Shown in pieces: positions 24,634 to 33,965 of a DNA stretch of 64,000 nt (position 1 is the first letter of the stretch; each line of letters starts with the position of its first letter). A program made the translations under genes and the position numbers. Source of the DNA: Variovorax paradoxus (GTDB lineage Bacteria > Pseudomonadota > Gammaproteobacteria > Burkholderiales > Burkholderiaceae_C); assembly GCF_030815975.1 (NCBI RefSeq), contig NZ_JAUSXL010000002.1:1-64000 (forward strand), in the 5' to 3' direction. The notes under the pieces were generated by a model. The model made no database searches. It worked only from the letters and a program-made list of their open reading frames with translations, and was not told the origin of the DNA.

Positions 24634-27600
24634 ATGAACAGAGTTTTTCGCATTGTCTGGAACGATGCCCTCGCGGCATGGACGGTCGCGTCGGAACTGA
24701 GCCGCGGCCATTCGAAAGCGCGCGCCGCCACCGGCGTCGCCACTGCGGCAGTGGCCGTCGCCCTGGCCGCCGCGGCCATGCCCGCCGCGGCGAACTGCGT
24801 GGCTGCGGGCGCGGCCATCACCTGCGCCGCGGCAGGCGGAACCCAGAGCGCGACCGTCGGGAGCGGGCCGGCCACGGCGGACAACACCTCGGTGGATGTC
24901 CAGTCGGGTGCGCTGGTCGATTCGGCCAACGCTTCCGCGATCAGCCTGGGCAACAACGCCGTCATCACGGTACGTGGCGGTGCTACGGTCCAGAACAGTT
25001 CCACCGGCGGAAACAGTCCGTACCCCGGCGGCATCGGCGCCAACACGATCGAGTTCAACAGCAACAGCACCCTCACCATCGAGCAGAACGCCAACGTCTT
25101 CGCCGATGGAAGCGCCGGCAATTCGGAGGCCGTCAATCCCGTGGGCAGCGGCAACACGATCATCAATCACGGAACCGTGCGATCGACCCATGCGGCCATC
25201 TGGTTCCAGGCGAACTCCGGCAACAACACCATCGTCAACACCGGCACGATGGAAGCGGGCTATGCGGACGGCAAAAGCAACCCCGGCATTGCGCCAGTGT
25301 TCGGCGCCAACGGCACCTCGGCCGTCGACTTCACCAACAAGGGCCGCGTCATCGGCTCGCTCCTCTTCGCGAGCGGAAACGACGCGTTGCACGCCTATAC
25401 CGGGTCCTCCATCACCGGCAACATCAGTGGCGGCGGCGGTGCCAACCTTCTCACGCTCGAAAGCGACGACGGCGCCGCGGCCACCTTTGCACCCCTCTCC
25501 CTCTCCGGATTCCAGACACTGCAGAGCAATGCCGGCGTCTGGACCTTCAATGTCGCGCTGCCTTCTTCGGGCATCACCAGCGCGACTGTCAATGGCGGCA
25601 CGCTGATTCTGGGCGCCAATGCCAGCGCCTATACGGGCAGCATGACGGTCAATTCGGGGGGCGTGCTGCAGAGCAGCGCGCAGTTCGCGCCGGCAGCGAT
25701 CACCGACAACGGGCTCGTGCGCTTCGCCCAGCCCGACAACGCAACCTATGCCGGCCTGGTGAGCGGCACGGGCGGCATCGAAAAGACCGGTGCGGGCGTG
25801 CTCACGCTAACTGGGAACCAAGCCTTCACCGGCCTCACTACCGTGACCGCCGGAACGCTGCAGCTCGGCAACGGCGGCACCACAGGCTCGGTGCAAGGCA
25901 ACATCGTCGACAACGCGACGCTGGCCGTCAATCGCTCGAACGCGCTGACATTGCCCGGTACCATCAGCGGAACTGGCGCACTCGTGCAGGCCGGCGTCGG
26001 CACCACGATCCTCACCGCCGACAACAGCTACACCGGCGGCACCACCATCAGCGCGGGCACACTGCAGCTCGGCAATGGCGGCACCACGGGCAGCGTTCTG
26101 GGCGACGTTGTGAACAATGCGACGCTGGCCATCAACCGCTCGAACGCGCTCACGCTGTCGGGCACGATCAGCGGCACCGGCTCGCTCGTGAAAGAAGGCG
26201 CCGGCACCACGACGCTCACCGCTGCCAACAGCTACGGCGGCGGCACCGCGCTCAAGCAGGGCCGGCTGAACGTCGGCGACAGCCTGGCGCTGGGCACCGG
26301 CGCGCTGGCGATGGACGACGGCACCACGCTCGGCTTCGTTGCCGACGGCCTGAACCTCGCCAACGCCATCGTGCTGACCGGCGCCAACGATCCGATCATC
26401 GACACCGGCGCGTTTAGCGAAACACTCAGCGGCAACATCAGCGGCGGCGGCTTCGTCACCAAGCTGGGCAGCGGCACCCTCACGCTCTCGGGCGTCAACA
26501 GCTATACCGGCGCCACCGACGTGGCCGAAGGCACCCTGAAGGCCGGCGCCACCGGCACCTTCAGCGCCGCCTCGGCACACACCGTGCGAAGCGGCGCCAC
26601 GCTCGACCTCGCAGGCTTCAGCCAGACGGTCGCCTCGCTCGCCAACAGCGGCACGGTCTCGACGGTGGGCAGCGCTCCGGGCACCACCCTCACCGTCAAC
26701 GGCGCCTATGTCGGCAACAACGGCGTGCTGCGGCTCGGCACGTTTCTGGGCGACAGCACCAGCGTGAGCGACCGGCTGGTGCTCGACGGCGCGAGCGCCT
26801 CGGCCAGCGGCCGCACCAGCGTGCAGATCACACAGCTGGGCGGCCTGGGCGCACTGACCACCGGCAACGGCATCGAGGTGGTCTCGGCGCTCAACGGCGC
26901 CACCACCACGGCGCAGAACACCCGGGACGCGTTCACGCTCGCGGGCGGCCACGTCGATGCGGGCGCCTACGAGTACCGCCTGCAGGCGGCCGACGCCAGC
27001 GGCGCCGGCGAGAACTGGTACCTGCGCTCGACGACCACGGTGACCACACCTGTCACCCCGACGACGCCCACGACTGGCGCAGGCGGATCGACGGGCGGCG
27101 CCACAGGCGGCACGGCCACGATCGCCGTGCAAGTGCCCACCTACCGCGCCGAAGTCCCGTTGCTCGCGGCACTGCCCAGCCAGTTGCGCCAGATGGACCT
27201 GGCGATGATCGGCAACCTGCACCAGCGCATCGGCGACGACGACGTCAAGGCCGGCGCTGCCGCGTCGAGCGGCACCGAGCGCCGCGCATGGGGCCGCGTG
27301 ATCGCCACCGACATCGACGTTCGCCAGCAAGGCACCGTCAGCCCGCACAGCAAGGGCGACGTCAGGGGCTTCCAGGCCGGCACCGACCTGTTCGCCAGCT
27401 CGAACTGGCGCGCCGGCGTGTACGTCGGCCAGCTCGACGGCAGCGTCAAGGTCAGCGGCTTTGCGAGCGGTATTGCCAACCTGGCCGTCGGCTCCAACGA
27501 CCTGCGCAGCCAGTACCTGGGCGCCTACGGCACCTGGACCGCCGATTCGGGCTTCTATGCCGATGCCGTGCTGCAGGCCGGGCGGCATCGCTACACCGTC

Positions 27601-28098
27601 GAGCCGTTGTCGGCCTCCCGCAACGCGGGCAAGGGCGACAGCCTGATGGCGTCGATCGAAGTGGGCCAGGCCTTCGCACTCGGCGAGAGCGGCTGGAAGA
27701 TCGAGCCGCAGCTGCAGCTGATCCACCAGCATCTGGGCCTGGACAATATCGCGATCTCCGGTGCGAATGTGCGGCAGGACAGCGACGACGGCTGGATTGC
27801 GCGCGTCGGCGTGCGCGTGAAGGGCGAGATGGCCACCGGCCTCGGCACGCTGCAGCCTTACGGCCGCTTCAACATCTACAAGGCGAGCGGCGGTGCCGAC
27901 GTGGCCCGTTTCATCTCACCCGCCGCCACGACCGACATCACGAGCCGCACCGGTTCTACCGTGAGCGAACTGGCCGGCGGCCTGACCTTGGCGCTGAGCC
28001 AGACAACCAGCATTTATGGCGAAGTCGGAAAGCTGTGGGCCTCGGGCGGCGACGCGAAGGTGAAAAGCGCAGTGCAAGGCTCGCTGGGCTGCGCATGA
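24634..28098 (+). CDS. Autotransporter (type Va) with PATR passenger; C-terminal codons frameshifted
   Basis: An 1154-residue autotransporter. ATG 24634 gives the extended signal peptide 'MNRVFRIVWNDALAAWTVAS' typical of large type V proteins (the frame is open upstream to 24484 but without a better start). The passenger contains beta-helix strands and PATR-type repeats such as 'LTLSGVNSYTGATDVAEGTL', two near-identical 68-residue units at 25861-26268, then a Thr/Pro linker (about 27030-27110). The translocator barrel spans about residues 880-1154 ('RGFQAGTDLFASSNWRAGVYVGQLDG', 'YGEVGKLWASGGDAKV'). The protein ends 'QGSLGCA', whereas the +1 frame ends 'GLRMKW' and stop, the expected BAM signal. 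Adding one G near 28086 restores it. Confidence 0.88.
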   Translation: MNRVFRIVWNDALAAWTVASELSRGHSKARAATGVATAAVAVALAAAAMPAAANCVAAGAAITCAAAGGTQSATVGSGPATADNTSVDVQSGALVDSANASAISLGNNAVITVRGGATVQNSSTGGNSPYPGGIGANTIEFNSNSTLTIEQNANVFADGSAGNSEAVNPVGSGNTIINHGTVRSTHAAIWFQANSGNNTIVNTGTMEAGYADGKSNPGIAPVFGANGTSAVDFTNKGRVIGSLLFASGNDALHAYTGSSITGNISGGGGANLLTLESDDGAAATFAPLSLSGFQTLQSNAGVWTFNVALPSSGITSATVNGGTLILGANASAYTGSMTVNSGGVLQSSAQFAPAAITDNGLVRFAQPDNATYAGLVSGTGGIEKTGAGVLTLTGNQAFTGLTTVTAGTLQLGNGGTTGSVQGNIVDNATLAVNRSNALTLPGTISGTGALVQAGVGTTILTADNSYTGGTTISAGTLQLGNGGTTGSVLGDVVNNATLAINRSNALTLSGTISGTGSLVKEGAGTTTLTAANSYGGGTALKQGRLNVGDSLALGTGALAMDDGTTLGFVADGLNLANAIVLTGANDPIIDTGAFSETLSGNISGGGFVTKLGSGTLTLSGVNSYTGATDVAEGTLKAGATGTFSAASAHTVRSGATLDLAGFSQTVASLANSGTVSTVGSAPGTTLTVNGAYVGNNGVLRLGTFLGDSTSVSDRLVLDGASASASGRTSVQITQLGGLGALTTGNGIEVVSALNGATTTAQNTRDAFTLAGGHVDAGAYEYRLQAADASGAGENWYLRSTTTVTTPVTPTTPTTGAGGSTGGATGGTATIAVQVPTYRAEVPLLAALPSQLRQMDLAMIGNLHQRIGDDDVKAGAAASSGTERRAWGRVIATDIDVRQQGTVSPHSKGDVRGFQAGTDLFASSNWRAGVYVGQLDGSVKVSGFASGIANLAVGSNDLRSQYLGAYGTWTADSGFYADAVLQAGRHRYTVEPLSASRNAGKGDSLMASIEVGQAFALGESGWKIEPQLQLIHQHLGLDNIAISGANVRQDSDDGWIARVGVRVKGEMATGLGTLQPYGRFNIYKASGGADVARFISPAATTDITSRTGSTVSELAGGLTLALSQTTSIYGEVGKLWASGGDAKVKSAVQGSLGCA
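25861..26268 (+). repeat. Two tandem 204-bp passenger repeats
   Basis: Units 25861-26064 and 26065-26268 each encode 68 residues starting QLGNGGTTGSV and running through 'NRSNALTL', 'GTISGTG' and 'NSY'. They are highly similar at DNA level, so the passenger can expand or contract by recombination. Confidence 0.8.
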
Positions 28099-28480
28099 AG
28101 TGGTGAGCCCGTCGCTCCATCGACATTCTTGATGCGCCTTCGCGGACGAACCTCCCGGTGCCTGGGCCGAAGTGAACTGTTGCCGGTTTCATCTTTCAGG
28201 TTCTGCGGGGGCCATCATTCAATCACTCAGGGCATCCAGTGCCGACTTTGGCAAGACAAAGCGGATCGAGTCCGCTGTCGGTCTGCACTCGAGCGTCGTG
28301 TTCAAGAAGACCCAGGAGTCTTTTTTTTCAACAGCGTATGGGCAGAGGCAATCGAGATCGCTTGAGCTGCGTGGTCTTGCTGAATGAAAGGGCCGCCCAC
28401 CGCTGAAGCATCACGGTGCGCTACTTGAGGTATGTGTGCGGTTGCATGCCTCCGGACACGATTCGCCCAGTTCTCCAATG
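28099..28480. other. Intergenic region between autotransporter and tRNA-Pro
   Basis: No supported gene in about 380 bases. It holds a perfect inverted repeat AGCGGA-tcgag-TCCGCT at 28260-28276, and at 28307-28329 a short AAGAC/GTCTT hairpin followed by eight Ts that could terminate the autotransporter transcript. Confidence 0.5.
28307..28329 (+). terminator. Weak Rho-independent terminator after the autotransporter gene
   Basis: A 5-bp stem AAGAC/GTCTT with a 6-base loop runs directly into a T8 tract. It lies 210 bases past the stop, so assignment is moderate. Confidence 0.4.
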
Positions 28481-28514
28481 AAAAAGGGCGTCCGGTGGAT
28501 GAAACCGGACGCCC
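28481..28514 (-). terminator. Terminator of the tRNA-Pro transcript
   Basis: A perfect 11-bp stem GGGCGTCCGGT/ACCGGACGCCC (28486-28514) followed on the minus strand by TTTTT, just past the tRNA CCA end. Confidence 0.9.
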
Positions 28515-28527
28515 TTGGACGTTTTAT

Positions 28528-28604
28528 TGGTCGGTGTGAAAGGATTCGAACCTTCGACCCCTTGCACCCCATGCAAGTGCGCTACCAGGCTGCGCCACAC
28601 ACCG
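28528..28604 (-). tRNA. tRNA-Pro (anticodon GGG)
   Basis: A 77-base tRNA on the minus strand. Acceptor stem CGGTGTG/CACACCG, T-loop GGTTCGAATCC and an encoded CCA end are present. The anticodon stem CTTGC/GCAAG holds the loop ATGGGGT, so positions 34-36 are GGG, decoding CCC/CCU proline codons. It resembles the E. coli proline GGG tRNA. A strong terminator follows. A merR-like gene lies upstream at the end of the translation operon. Confidence 0.96.
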
Positions 28605-28630
28605 AAGCCTGCGATTATAGCCGGCTCAAA

Positions 28631-29098
28631 TCACCGTCCGATGGTCAGCAGCTCACGAATTTCAAAAAGCTCGCGCCGCAGGTGCCGCAACTGCGACGGA
28701 TCGACGGTGCGAGCCACTTGCGGCTCGGGGTTGCGGTTGTCGTCCTGGTGCAGAGCCGCCTCGAACTCTTCCTGGTCGATCTCGACGGCCTCCATGCCCT
28801 CGAGCGGCACCATGCCGGCCTTGCGCTTGTCGCGCTCGCCTTGCACGAGTTCCTGCAGCTTGTTGCGCGCGCCGCTGATGGTGAAGCCCTGGTCGTAGAG
28901 CAGGTCGCGGATGCGGCGGATCATGAGCACTTCGTGGTGCTGGTAGTAGCGCCGGTTGCCGCGCCGCTTCATGGGCCGAAGTTGCGTGAACTCCTGCTCC
29001 CAGTAGCGCAGCACGTGCGGCTTGACGCCACAGAGCTCGCCAACCTCACCGATGGTGAAGTAGCGTTTGACAGGAATGGGCGGGAGCGTTTTCTCCAT
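28631..29098 (-). CDS. MerR-family transcriptional regulator
   Basis: A 155-residue MerR-type protein from ATG 29098 (MEKTLPPIPVKRYFTIGEVG). The winged helix-turn-helix 'YFTIGEVGELCGVKPHVLRYWEQEF' fills residues 10-35, then 'RGNRRYYQHHEVLMIRRIRDLLYDQGFTI' and a coiled region. There are no metal-binding cysteines at the C-terminus, so this is the non-metal, small-ligand or housekeeping type. It sits immediately downstream of ihfA, the standard betaproteobacterial arrangement. Its target is unknown. Confidence 0.92.
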   Translation of the reverse strand: MEKTLPPIPVKRYFTIGEVGELCGVKPHVLRYWEQEFTQLRPMKRRGNRRYYQHHEVLMIRRIRDLLYDQGFTISGARNKLQELVQGERDKRKAGMVPLEGMEAVEIDQEEFEAALHQDDNRNPEPQVARTVDPSQLRHLRRELFEIRELLTIGR

Positions 29099-29163
29099 TG
29101 AAATCAAGACCGTGCGCTGGAAACCTTAGAGATTACTCTACGCACGCGCAGGGCGCCAAGCAC

Positions 29164-29541
29164 TTATTCGGCGCCCAGGCTCCACTCGACCTCGGAAGTG
29201 CCGCTCTGCTCGATGCTTCCGTGGATTTGTTCCTTGAGCTTGGCGCTCGCGTGGAAGGTGGCGACGCGGCGCTCGCCGATGGGAATGGCTTCGCCGGTGC
29301 GCGGGTTGCGGCCCGGCCGCGGCGCCTTCACGCGGATCTGGAAGTTGCCGAAGCCGGAGATCTTGACGTCGGTGCCCTCGATCAGGCTGTTGGCGACGAG
29401 GTCGAAGAAGGCCTCGACCATGTCCTTGGATTCGCGCTTGTTGAGGCCGATCTGCTCGAACAGCAAATCTGCCAGGTGCGCCTTGGTGAGTGCGGGCGTT
29501 TCAAGGGCTTCGAGCGTGAATTCCGCAGCGTTCATTCTCAT
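29164..29541 (-). CDS. ihfA: Integration host factor subunit alpha
   Basis: A DNA-bending HU/IHF-family protein, about 125 residues from ATG 29541 or 123 from ATG 29535; the first overlaps the pheT stop. The family core 'LTKAHLADLLFEQIGLNKRESKDMVEAFF' and the DNA-minor-groove arm 'RNPRTGEAIPI' are clear, with 'FQIRVKAPRPGRNPRTG'. It has about 15 extra residues at each end relative to E. coli IhfA. It pairs with IhfB to bend DNA in recombination, replication and sigma-54 transcription. Last gene of the pheST block. Confidence 0.96.
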   Translation of the reverse strand: MRMNAAEFTLEALETPALTKAHLADLLFEQIGLNKRESKDMVEAFFDLVANSLIEGTDVKISGFGNFQIRVKAPRPGRNPRTGEAIPIGERRVATFHASAKLKEQIHGSIEQSGTSEVEWSLGAE

Positions 29542-31982
29542 CAACCCCTCAGGCGTGCGCCGAGGCTGGCGCTCAATTGTTCGACGATGGCGCGCACGGC
29601 CGGTTCCACCTGCTCGTCGGTGAGCGTGGCGCTGTCGTCCTGGAAGCTCAGGCGAACCGCCATGCTTTTTTCCCCTTGCGCCAGGCCGACCGATGCCGGC
29701 ACCGCACCGTCGCGCGCAGGTTGCGGACGATAGATGTCGAACAGCGTGGTGTCGCGCAGCAGCCCTCGCGCCGCTGCCACCGATTGAATGGCCTGCATCA
29801 ACGCATTGTGCGTGACGGCTTCGGCCACCACCACCGCAATATCGCGCTCCACGGCCTGATGCCTGGGCACCGGCTGCGCCACGGGCACGGGGCGCGCGGT
29901 GACGGCGTCGAGGTCGAGTTCGAACAGCACCGGCGCCAGGGCGAAGTCCCACTTCTGGCGCCAGCGCGGATGCAGCTCGCCGATGAAGCCGATGGCCTTG
30001 CCGTCGACCAGCACGCGGGCCGAGCGGCCGGGGTGCAGCGCCGGATGCTCGGCCGGCTCGAAGCTCGGCACCCGCGGTGCGAGCAGCGCTTCGACATCGC
30101 CCTTGGCATCGTAGAAATCGACGCGCTGCGCCTTGCCGTCCCAGCGCGCTTCTTCCGCATCGCCCCAGGCGAGGCCGGCCACGCGCATCGGCTGGTCGAC
30201 GCCGCGCACGGTGCTGTCGGTGGTGGCCACGCTGTCGTCGCGCATGAAGACGCGGCCCACTTCGAAGACGCGCACACGCGGCGCCTTGCGGTCGAGGTTG
30301 AACTTCAGCACCTGCAGCAGCGAGCCGAGCAGGGACGAGCGCATCACGCTCATCTGGCTGGCAATGGGGTTGAGGAGCTTCACCGGATGGGCATTGCCGG
30401 CCAGGTCTTGCTCCCAGTGCGCCTCGACAAAACTGAAGTTGATGGTTTCCTGGTAGCCGAGCGCCGCCAGGCTGCGGCGCACCGCGAAGCGGCTGCGCTG
30501 GGCCTCGGGCCGCACGCGCGCGGTGATGGGCGCGAGCGGCGCGTTGGTCGGCAGGTTGTTGAAGCCGATCAGGCGCGCGACCTCTTCGATCAGGTCTTCC
30601 TCGATCAGCAGGTCGAAGCGATGCGGCGGCGGCGTGACGGTCAGGGTGCCCTCGCGTTCGCGCAGCGCAAAACCGAGGCGGCGCAGCGCGTCGGCGCATT
30701 GCGCCTGCGTCAGCGGCATGCCGATGACGCGCGCAGCACGCGCCACGCGCAGCGTGACGGGCATGGCCTCGGGCACGTTCAGGATCTTGTCGTCCATGGC
30801 GCCGGCCTGGCCGCCGCAGATCTCGATGATGAGCTGCGTGATGCGCTCGATGATTTCCACCGTGCGGCTCGGATCGACGCCGCGCTCGTAGCGATGCCCG
30901 GCGTCGGTCGAGAAGTTGAAGCGGCGCGAGCGGCCCTGAACGGCTTCGGGCCACCAGAACGCGGCCTCGACGTAGATGTTGCGCGTGTCGTCGGACACCG
31001 AGGTGGCATCGCCGCCCATGATGCCCGCGAGCGATTCGACGGCCTGGTCGTCGGCAATCACGCCGACCTTTTCGTCCACGCTGATGGTGTTGCCGTTCAG
31101 CAGCTTGAGCTGTTCGCCCGCCCTGCCCCAGCGCACCGTGAGTCCGCCGTGGATCTTGTCGAGGTCGAAAATGTGGCTGGGCTGGCCGTACTCGAACATG
31201 ACGTAGTTCGAGATGTCGACCAGCGGCGTCACGCTGCGCTGGCCGCAGCGCGCGAGGCGATCGACCATCCAGGCCGGCGTGGCCACCTTGGTGTTCACGC
31301 CGCGCACGATGCGGCCCGAGAAGCGGCCGCAGAGTTCGGGCGCTTCCACCTTCACCGGCAGCACGTCGGCAAACGATGCGGCCACCGGCGCGATGGAGGG
31401 CGTCTTGAGCGGCGCACCGGTCAGCGCCGCGAGCTCGCGCGCCACGCCATAGACGCTCAGGCCGTGCGCGAGGTTGGGCGTGAGCTTGAGCGTGAGCAGC
31501 GCGTCGTCGAGCTTGAGCACGTCGCGCACGTCGGCGCCAATGGGTGCGTCGGCATCGAGTTCGAGCAGGCCGCCGTGGTCTTCGCTGAGCTTCAGTTCGC
31601 GCGCCGAGCACAGCATGCCCTGGCTTTCCACGCCGCGCAGCTTGCCGAGCTTGATGAGAAAGGGCTTGCCGTCTTCACCGGGCGGCAGTTCGGCGCCGAC
31701 CAGCGCGCAGGGCACCTTGATGCCGACACGCGCATTGGGCGCGCCGCACACGATGTTGAGCAAGGCGCCCTGCCCCGCATCGACCTGGCACACACGCAGG
31801 CGATCGGCGTTGGGATGCTGCACGGCTTCCTTGATCTCGCCGACCACGATGCGACTGAAGGGCGGCGCCACGGGACGGCGCTCTTCGACCTCGAAGCCGC
31901 CCATGGTGAGCGTTTCGGCCAGTTCGGCGCTGCCGAGAGGCGGATTGCAGAACTCGCGCAGCCAGGATTCCGGGAATTGCAT
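29541..31982 (-). CDS. pheT: Phenylalanyl-tRNA synthetase beta subunit
   Basis: An 813-residue PheT of normal length. It starts 'MQFPESWLREFCNPPLGS', contains the tRNA-binding OB-fold ('VVGEIKEAVQHPNADRLRVCQVDAG'), the B3/B4 editing domain, B5 ('VTLRVARAARVIGMPLTQ'), the catalytic-like core and the anticodon-binding FDX domain at the C-terminus ('LFDIYRPQPARDGAVPASVG', 'DEQVEPAVRAIVEQL'). It forms an alpha2-beta2 enzyme with PheS. It lies 43 bases downstream of pheS and overlaps ihfA. Confidence 0.97.
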   Translation of the reverse strand: MQFPESWLREFCNPPLGSAELAETLTMGGFEVEERRPVAPPFSRIVVGEIKEAVQHPNADRLRVCQVDAGQGALLNIVCGAPNARVGIKVPCALVGAELPPGEDGKPFLIKLGKLRGVESQGMLCSARELKLSEDHGGLLELDADAPIGADVRDVLKLDDALLTLKLTPNLAHGLSVYGVARELAALTGAPLKTPSIAPVAASFADVLPVKVEAPELCGRFSGRIVRGVNTKVATPAWMVDRLARCGQRSVTPLVDISNYVMFEYGQPSHIFDLDKIHGGLTVRWGRAGEQLKLLNGNTISVDEKVGVIADDQAVESLAGIMGGDATSVSDDTRNIYVEAAFWWPEAVQGRSRRFNFSTDAGHRYERGVDPSRTVEIIERITQLIIEICGGQAGAMDDKILNVPEAMPVTLRVARAARVIGMPLTQAQCADALRRLGFALREREGTLTVTPPPHRFDLLIEEDLIEEVARLIGFNNLPTNAPLAPITARVRPEAQRSRFAVRRSLAALGYQETINFSFVEAHWEQDLAGNAHPVKLLNPIASQMSVMRSSLLGSLLQVLKFNLDRKAPRVRVFEVGRVFMRDDSVATTDSTVRGVDQPMRVAGLAWGDAEEARWDGKAQRVDFYDAKGDVEALLAPRVPSFEPAEHPALHPGRSARVLVDGKAIGFIGELHPRWRQKWDFALAPVLFELDLDAVTARPVPVAQPVPRHQAVERDIAVVVAEAVTHNALMQAIQSVAAARGLLRDTTLFDIYRPQPARDGAVPASVGLAQGEKSMAVRLSFQDDSATLTDEQVEPAVRAIVEQLSASLGARLRG

Positions 31983-32025
31983 CTCTTCGATCTCGTATTC
32001 GGTATTTGTTTCTATGGACGGGTGC

Positions 32026-33102
32026 TTACTGGAACTGCGAGAGAAAGCGCAAGTCGCCGTCGAAGAACAGCCGCAGATCGTTCACGCCGTAGCGCAGCAT
32101 GGTGAGCCGGTCGGGGCCCATGCCAAAGGCAAAGCCGATGTAGCGCTCGGGGTCGAGCCCCATGTTGCGCACCACGTTCGGATGCACCTGGCCCGAGCCC
32201 GCAACTTCGAGCCAGCGGCCGGCCAGCGGGCCGCTCGCAAACTGGATGTCGATCTCGGCGCTGGGCTCGGTGAACGGGAAGAAGCTGGGCCGGAAGCGCA
32301 GCACGAGGTCGTCGCTCTCGAAGAAGGTGCGGCAGAAGTCGGTGAACACGACCTTCAGGTCCTTGAAGCTCACGTTCTCGCCGAGCCACAGGCCTTCGCA
32401 CTGGTGGAACATGGGCGAGTGCGTGGCATCGCTGTCGACACGGTAGGTGCGGCCCGGCGCGATCACGCGGATCTCGGGCGCCTTGATGGTGCCGGTGGTG
32501 TCGGCTGCGGCAGCGGCGAATTCAGCCGCGTACTTCTTGATGTGCTGATGCGCATAGCGCACCTGCATCGGGCTGGTGTGCGGACGCAGGTTGTAGGGAA
32601 TGCCGTCGTCGCCGTTCAGGTCGACATAGAAGGTGTCCTGCATCGAACGCGCAGGATGGTTCGGCGGATTGTTGAGCGAGGTGAAGCTGTGCCAGTCGCT
32701 CTCGATCTCGGGGCCGTCGGCCACGTCGAAGCCCATGCTCGAGAAGATCTCCTCGATGCGCTCCAGCGTGCGGCTCACGGGGTGCAGGCCGCCCGGAATG
32801 CGGCGGCGGCCGGGCAGGCTCACGTCGAGCGCCTCGGCGCGCAGCTGCAGCGAAAGCTCTTCGTCGGCCAGTTGCTGGCGGCGTTCGGTCAGTGCGGACT
32901 CGATGGCCTGCTTGGCCACGTTGATGGCGGCGCCGCGCGACTTCTTCTCGTCGACGCTGAGCGCGGCCATGCCCTTCATCAGCTCGGTGATGCGGCCCGA
33001 CTTGCCGAGGAACTGGGCCTTGGCGTTTTCGAGCTCTGCAGGTGTCTTCGCCTGGGCAAAGGCAGCGCCTGCGGTGGCTACCAGGGAGTCCAACTCGTTC
33101 AT
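32026..33102 (-). CDS. pheS: Phenylalanyl-tRNA synthetase alpha subunit
   Basis: A 358-residue PheS starting at 33102 ([16 protein letters not shown]); a longer frame from 33219 covers a hairpin and is not expected. The N-terminal coiled coil is followed by class II motifs '[15 protein letters not shown]', '[12 protein letters not shown]', '[15 protein letters not shown]', '[17 protein letters not shown]' and '[18 protein letters not shown]'. It charges tRNA-Phe together with PheT. Confidence 0.97.
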   Translation of the reverse strand: MNELDSLVATAGAAFAQAKTPAELENAKAQFLGKSGRITELMKGMAALSVDEKKSRGAAINVAKQAIESALTERRQQLADEELSLQLRAEALDVSLPGRRRIPGGLHPVSRTLERIEEIFSSMGFDVADGPEIESDWHSFTSLNNPPNHPARSMQDTFYVDLNGDDGIPYNLRPHTSPMQVRYAHQHIKKYAAEFAAAAADTTGTIKAPEIRVIAPGRTYRVDSDATHSPMFHQCEGLWLGENVSFKDLKVVFTDFCRTFFESDDLVLRFRPSFFPFTEPSAEIDIQFASGPLAGRWLEVAGSGQVHPNVVRNMGLDPERYIGFAFGMGPDRLTMLRYGVNDLRLFFDGDLRFLSQFQ

Positions 33103-33127
33103 AGCAACAAAAATTAGGCGGGGAAAT

Positions 33128-33162
33128 AAAAAAAGAGCTGGAGCCTTTTCAAGCGCCAGCCC
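33128..33162 (-). terminator. Terminator-like hairpin between rplT and pheS
   Basis: On the minus strand GGGCTGG...CCAGCTC forms an imperfect stem followed by a T7 run, 25-60 bases before the pheS start. It could terminate part of the transcript or act as an attenuator for pheST. Confidence 0.55.
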
Positions 33163-33215
33163 TTGTGCCGTGGGCGCAGGAAGCCGCCCGAAGGCTCGCC
33201 CCCTGCTGTGCAGAA

Positions 33216-33575
33216 TCAAGCAGCCAGCTTGGCCTTGACCTGCTCCACGATGCCGGCAAAAGCGGCCTTGTCGTGCACTGCGATGTCCGCAAGCATCTTG
33301 CGGTCGATCTCGATTCCGGCCTTGCGGATGCCGTTTGCGAACTGGCTGTAGGTCAGGCCCAGTTCACGCGAGGCGGCGTTGATACGCGCGATCCACAGTT
33401 GACGGAACACGCGCTTCTTGGTGCGGCGGTCACGGTAGGCATATTGCCCAGCCTTCATCACCGCCTGTTTGGCGACGCGGAAGACATTGCCGCGGCGACC
33501 GCGGAAACCCTTGGCGAGTGCGAGAACTTTCTTGTGGCGGGCGCGAGCCGTTACACCACGTTTGACGCGAGGCAT
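33216..33575 (-). CDS. rplT: 50S ribosomal protein L20
   Basis: A 119-residue L20 with the expected '[18 protein letters not shown]', '[23 protein letters not shown]' and '[21 protein letters not shown]'. It binds 23S rRNA early in large-subunit assembly and, in E. coli, represses rpmI-rplT translation. It lies 24 bases after rpmI. Confidence 0.98.
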   Translation of the reverse strand: MPRVKRGVTARARHKKVLALAKGFRGRRGNVFRVAKQAVMKAGQYAYRDRRTKKRVFRQLWIARINAASRELGLTYSQFANGIRKAGIEIDRKMLADIAVHDKAAFAGIVEQVKAKLAA

Positions 33576-33599
33576 GTGTGTACTCCTTGTTCGTCTGAG

Positions 33600-33803
33600 T
33601 TAAATGCCACGGCCGGGCAGCATGGCGGCGACAGAAACCATGTTGGTCTCATGCACTGCGACTGCACCACGGAGGTGACGCTTGTTCTTGGTGGTCTTCT
33701 TCGTCAAGATGTGACGCTTGAAGGCTTGACCGCGCTTGACGGTGCCACCGGGACGAACGCGGAAACGTTTTTTCGCGCTGCTCTTGGTCTTCATTTTGGG
33801 CAT
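33600..33803 (-). CDS. rpmI: 50S ribosomal protein L35
   Basis: A 67-residue basic protein beginning '[16 protein letters not shown]', the standard L35 opening, with '[20 protein letters not shown]'. Located between infC and rplT as in other proteobacteria. Confidence 0.98.
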   Translation of the reverse strand: MPKMKTKSSAKKRFRVRPGGTVKRGQAFKRHILTKKTTKNKRHLRGAVAVHETNMVSVAAMLPGRGI

Positions 33804-33965
33804 GTGAATGCTCCTTTAGTTTGTGCTCGTGAGGCGCCGCGGATACTCCACGGACTTGTTGGCCCCGAGACACTTCTTTATTCCGCCCCTGCCTGCCCTT
33901 CTTTCGAAGCGCCGGCAACGGCGAAATTCTTCAAACCCTGCTGCTCTCCTGCCCTGCCAGCCTTT

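Noticed and set aside
28129..28387. Two short overlapping plus-strand frames between the autotransporter and tRNA-Pro
   Set aside because: No ribosome site, no homology-like pattern, and they run across a probable terminator.
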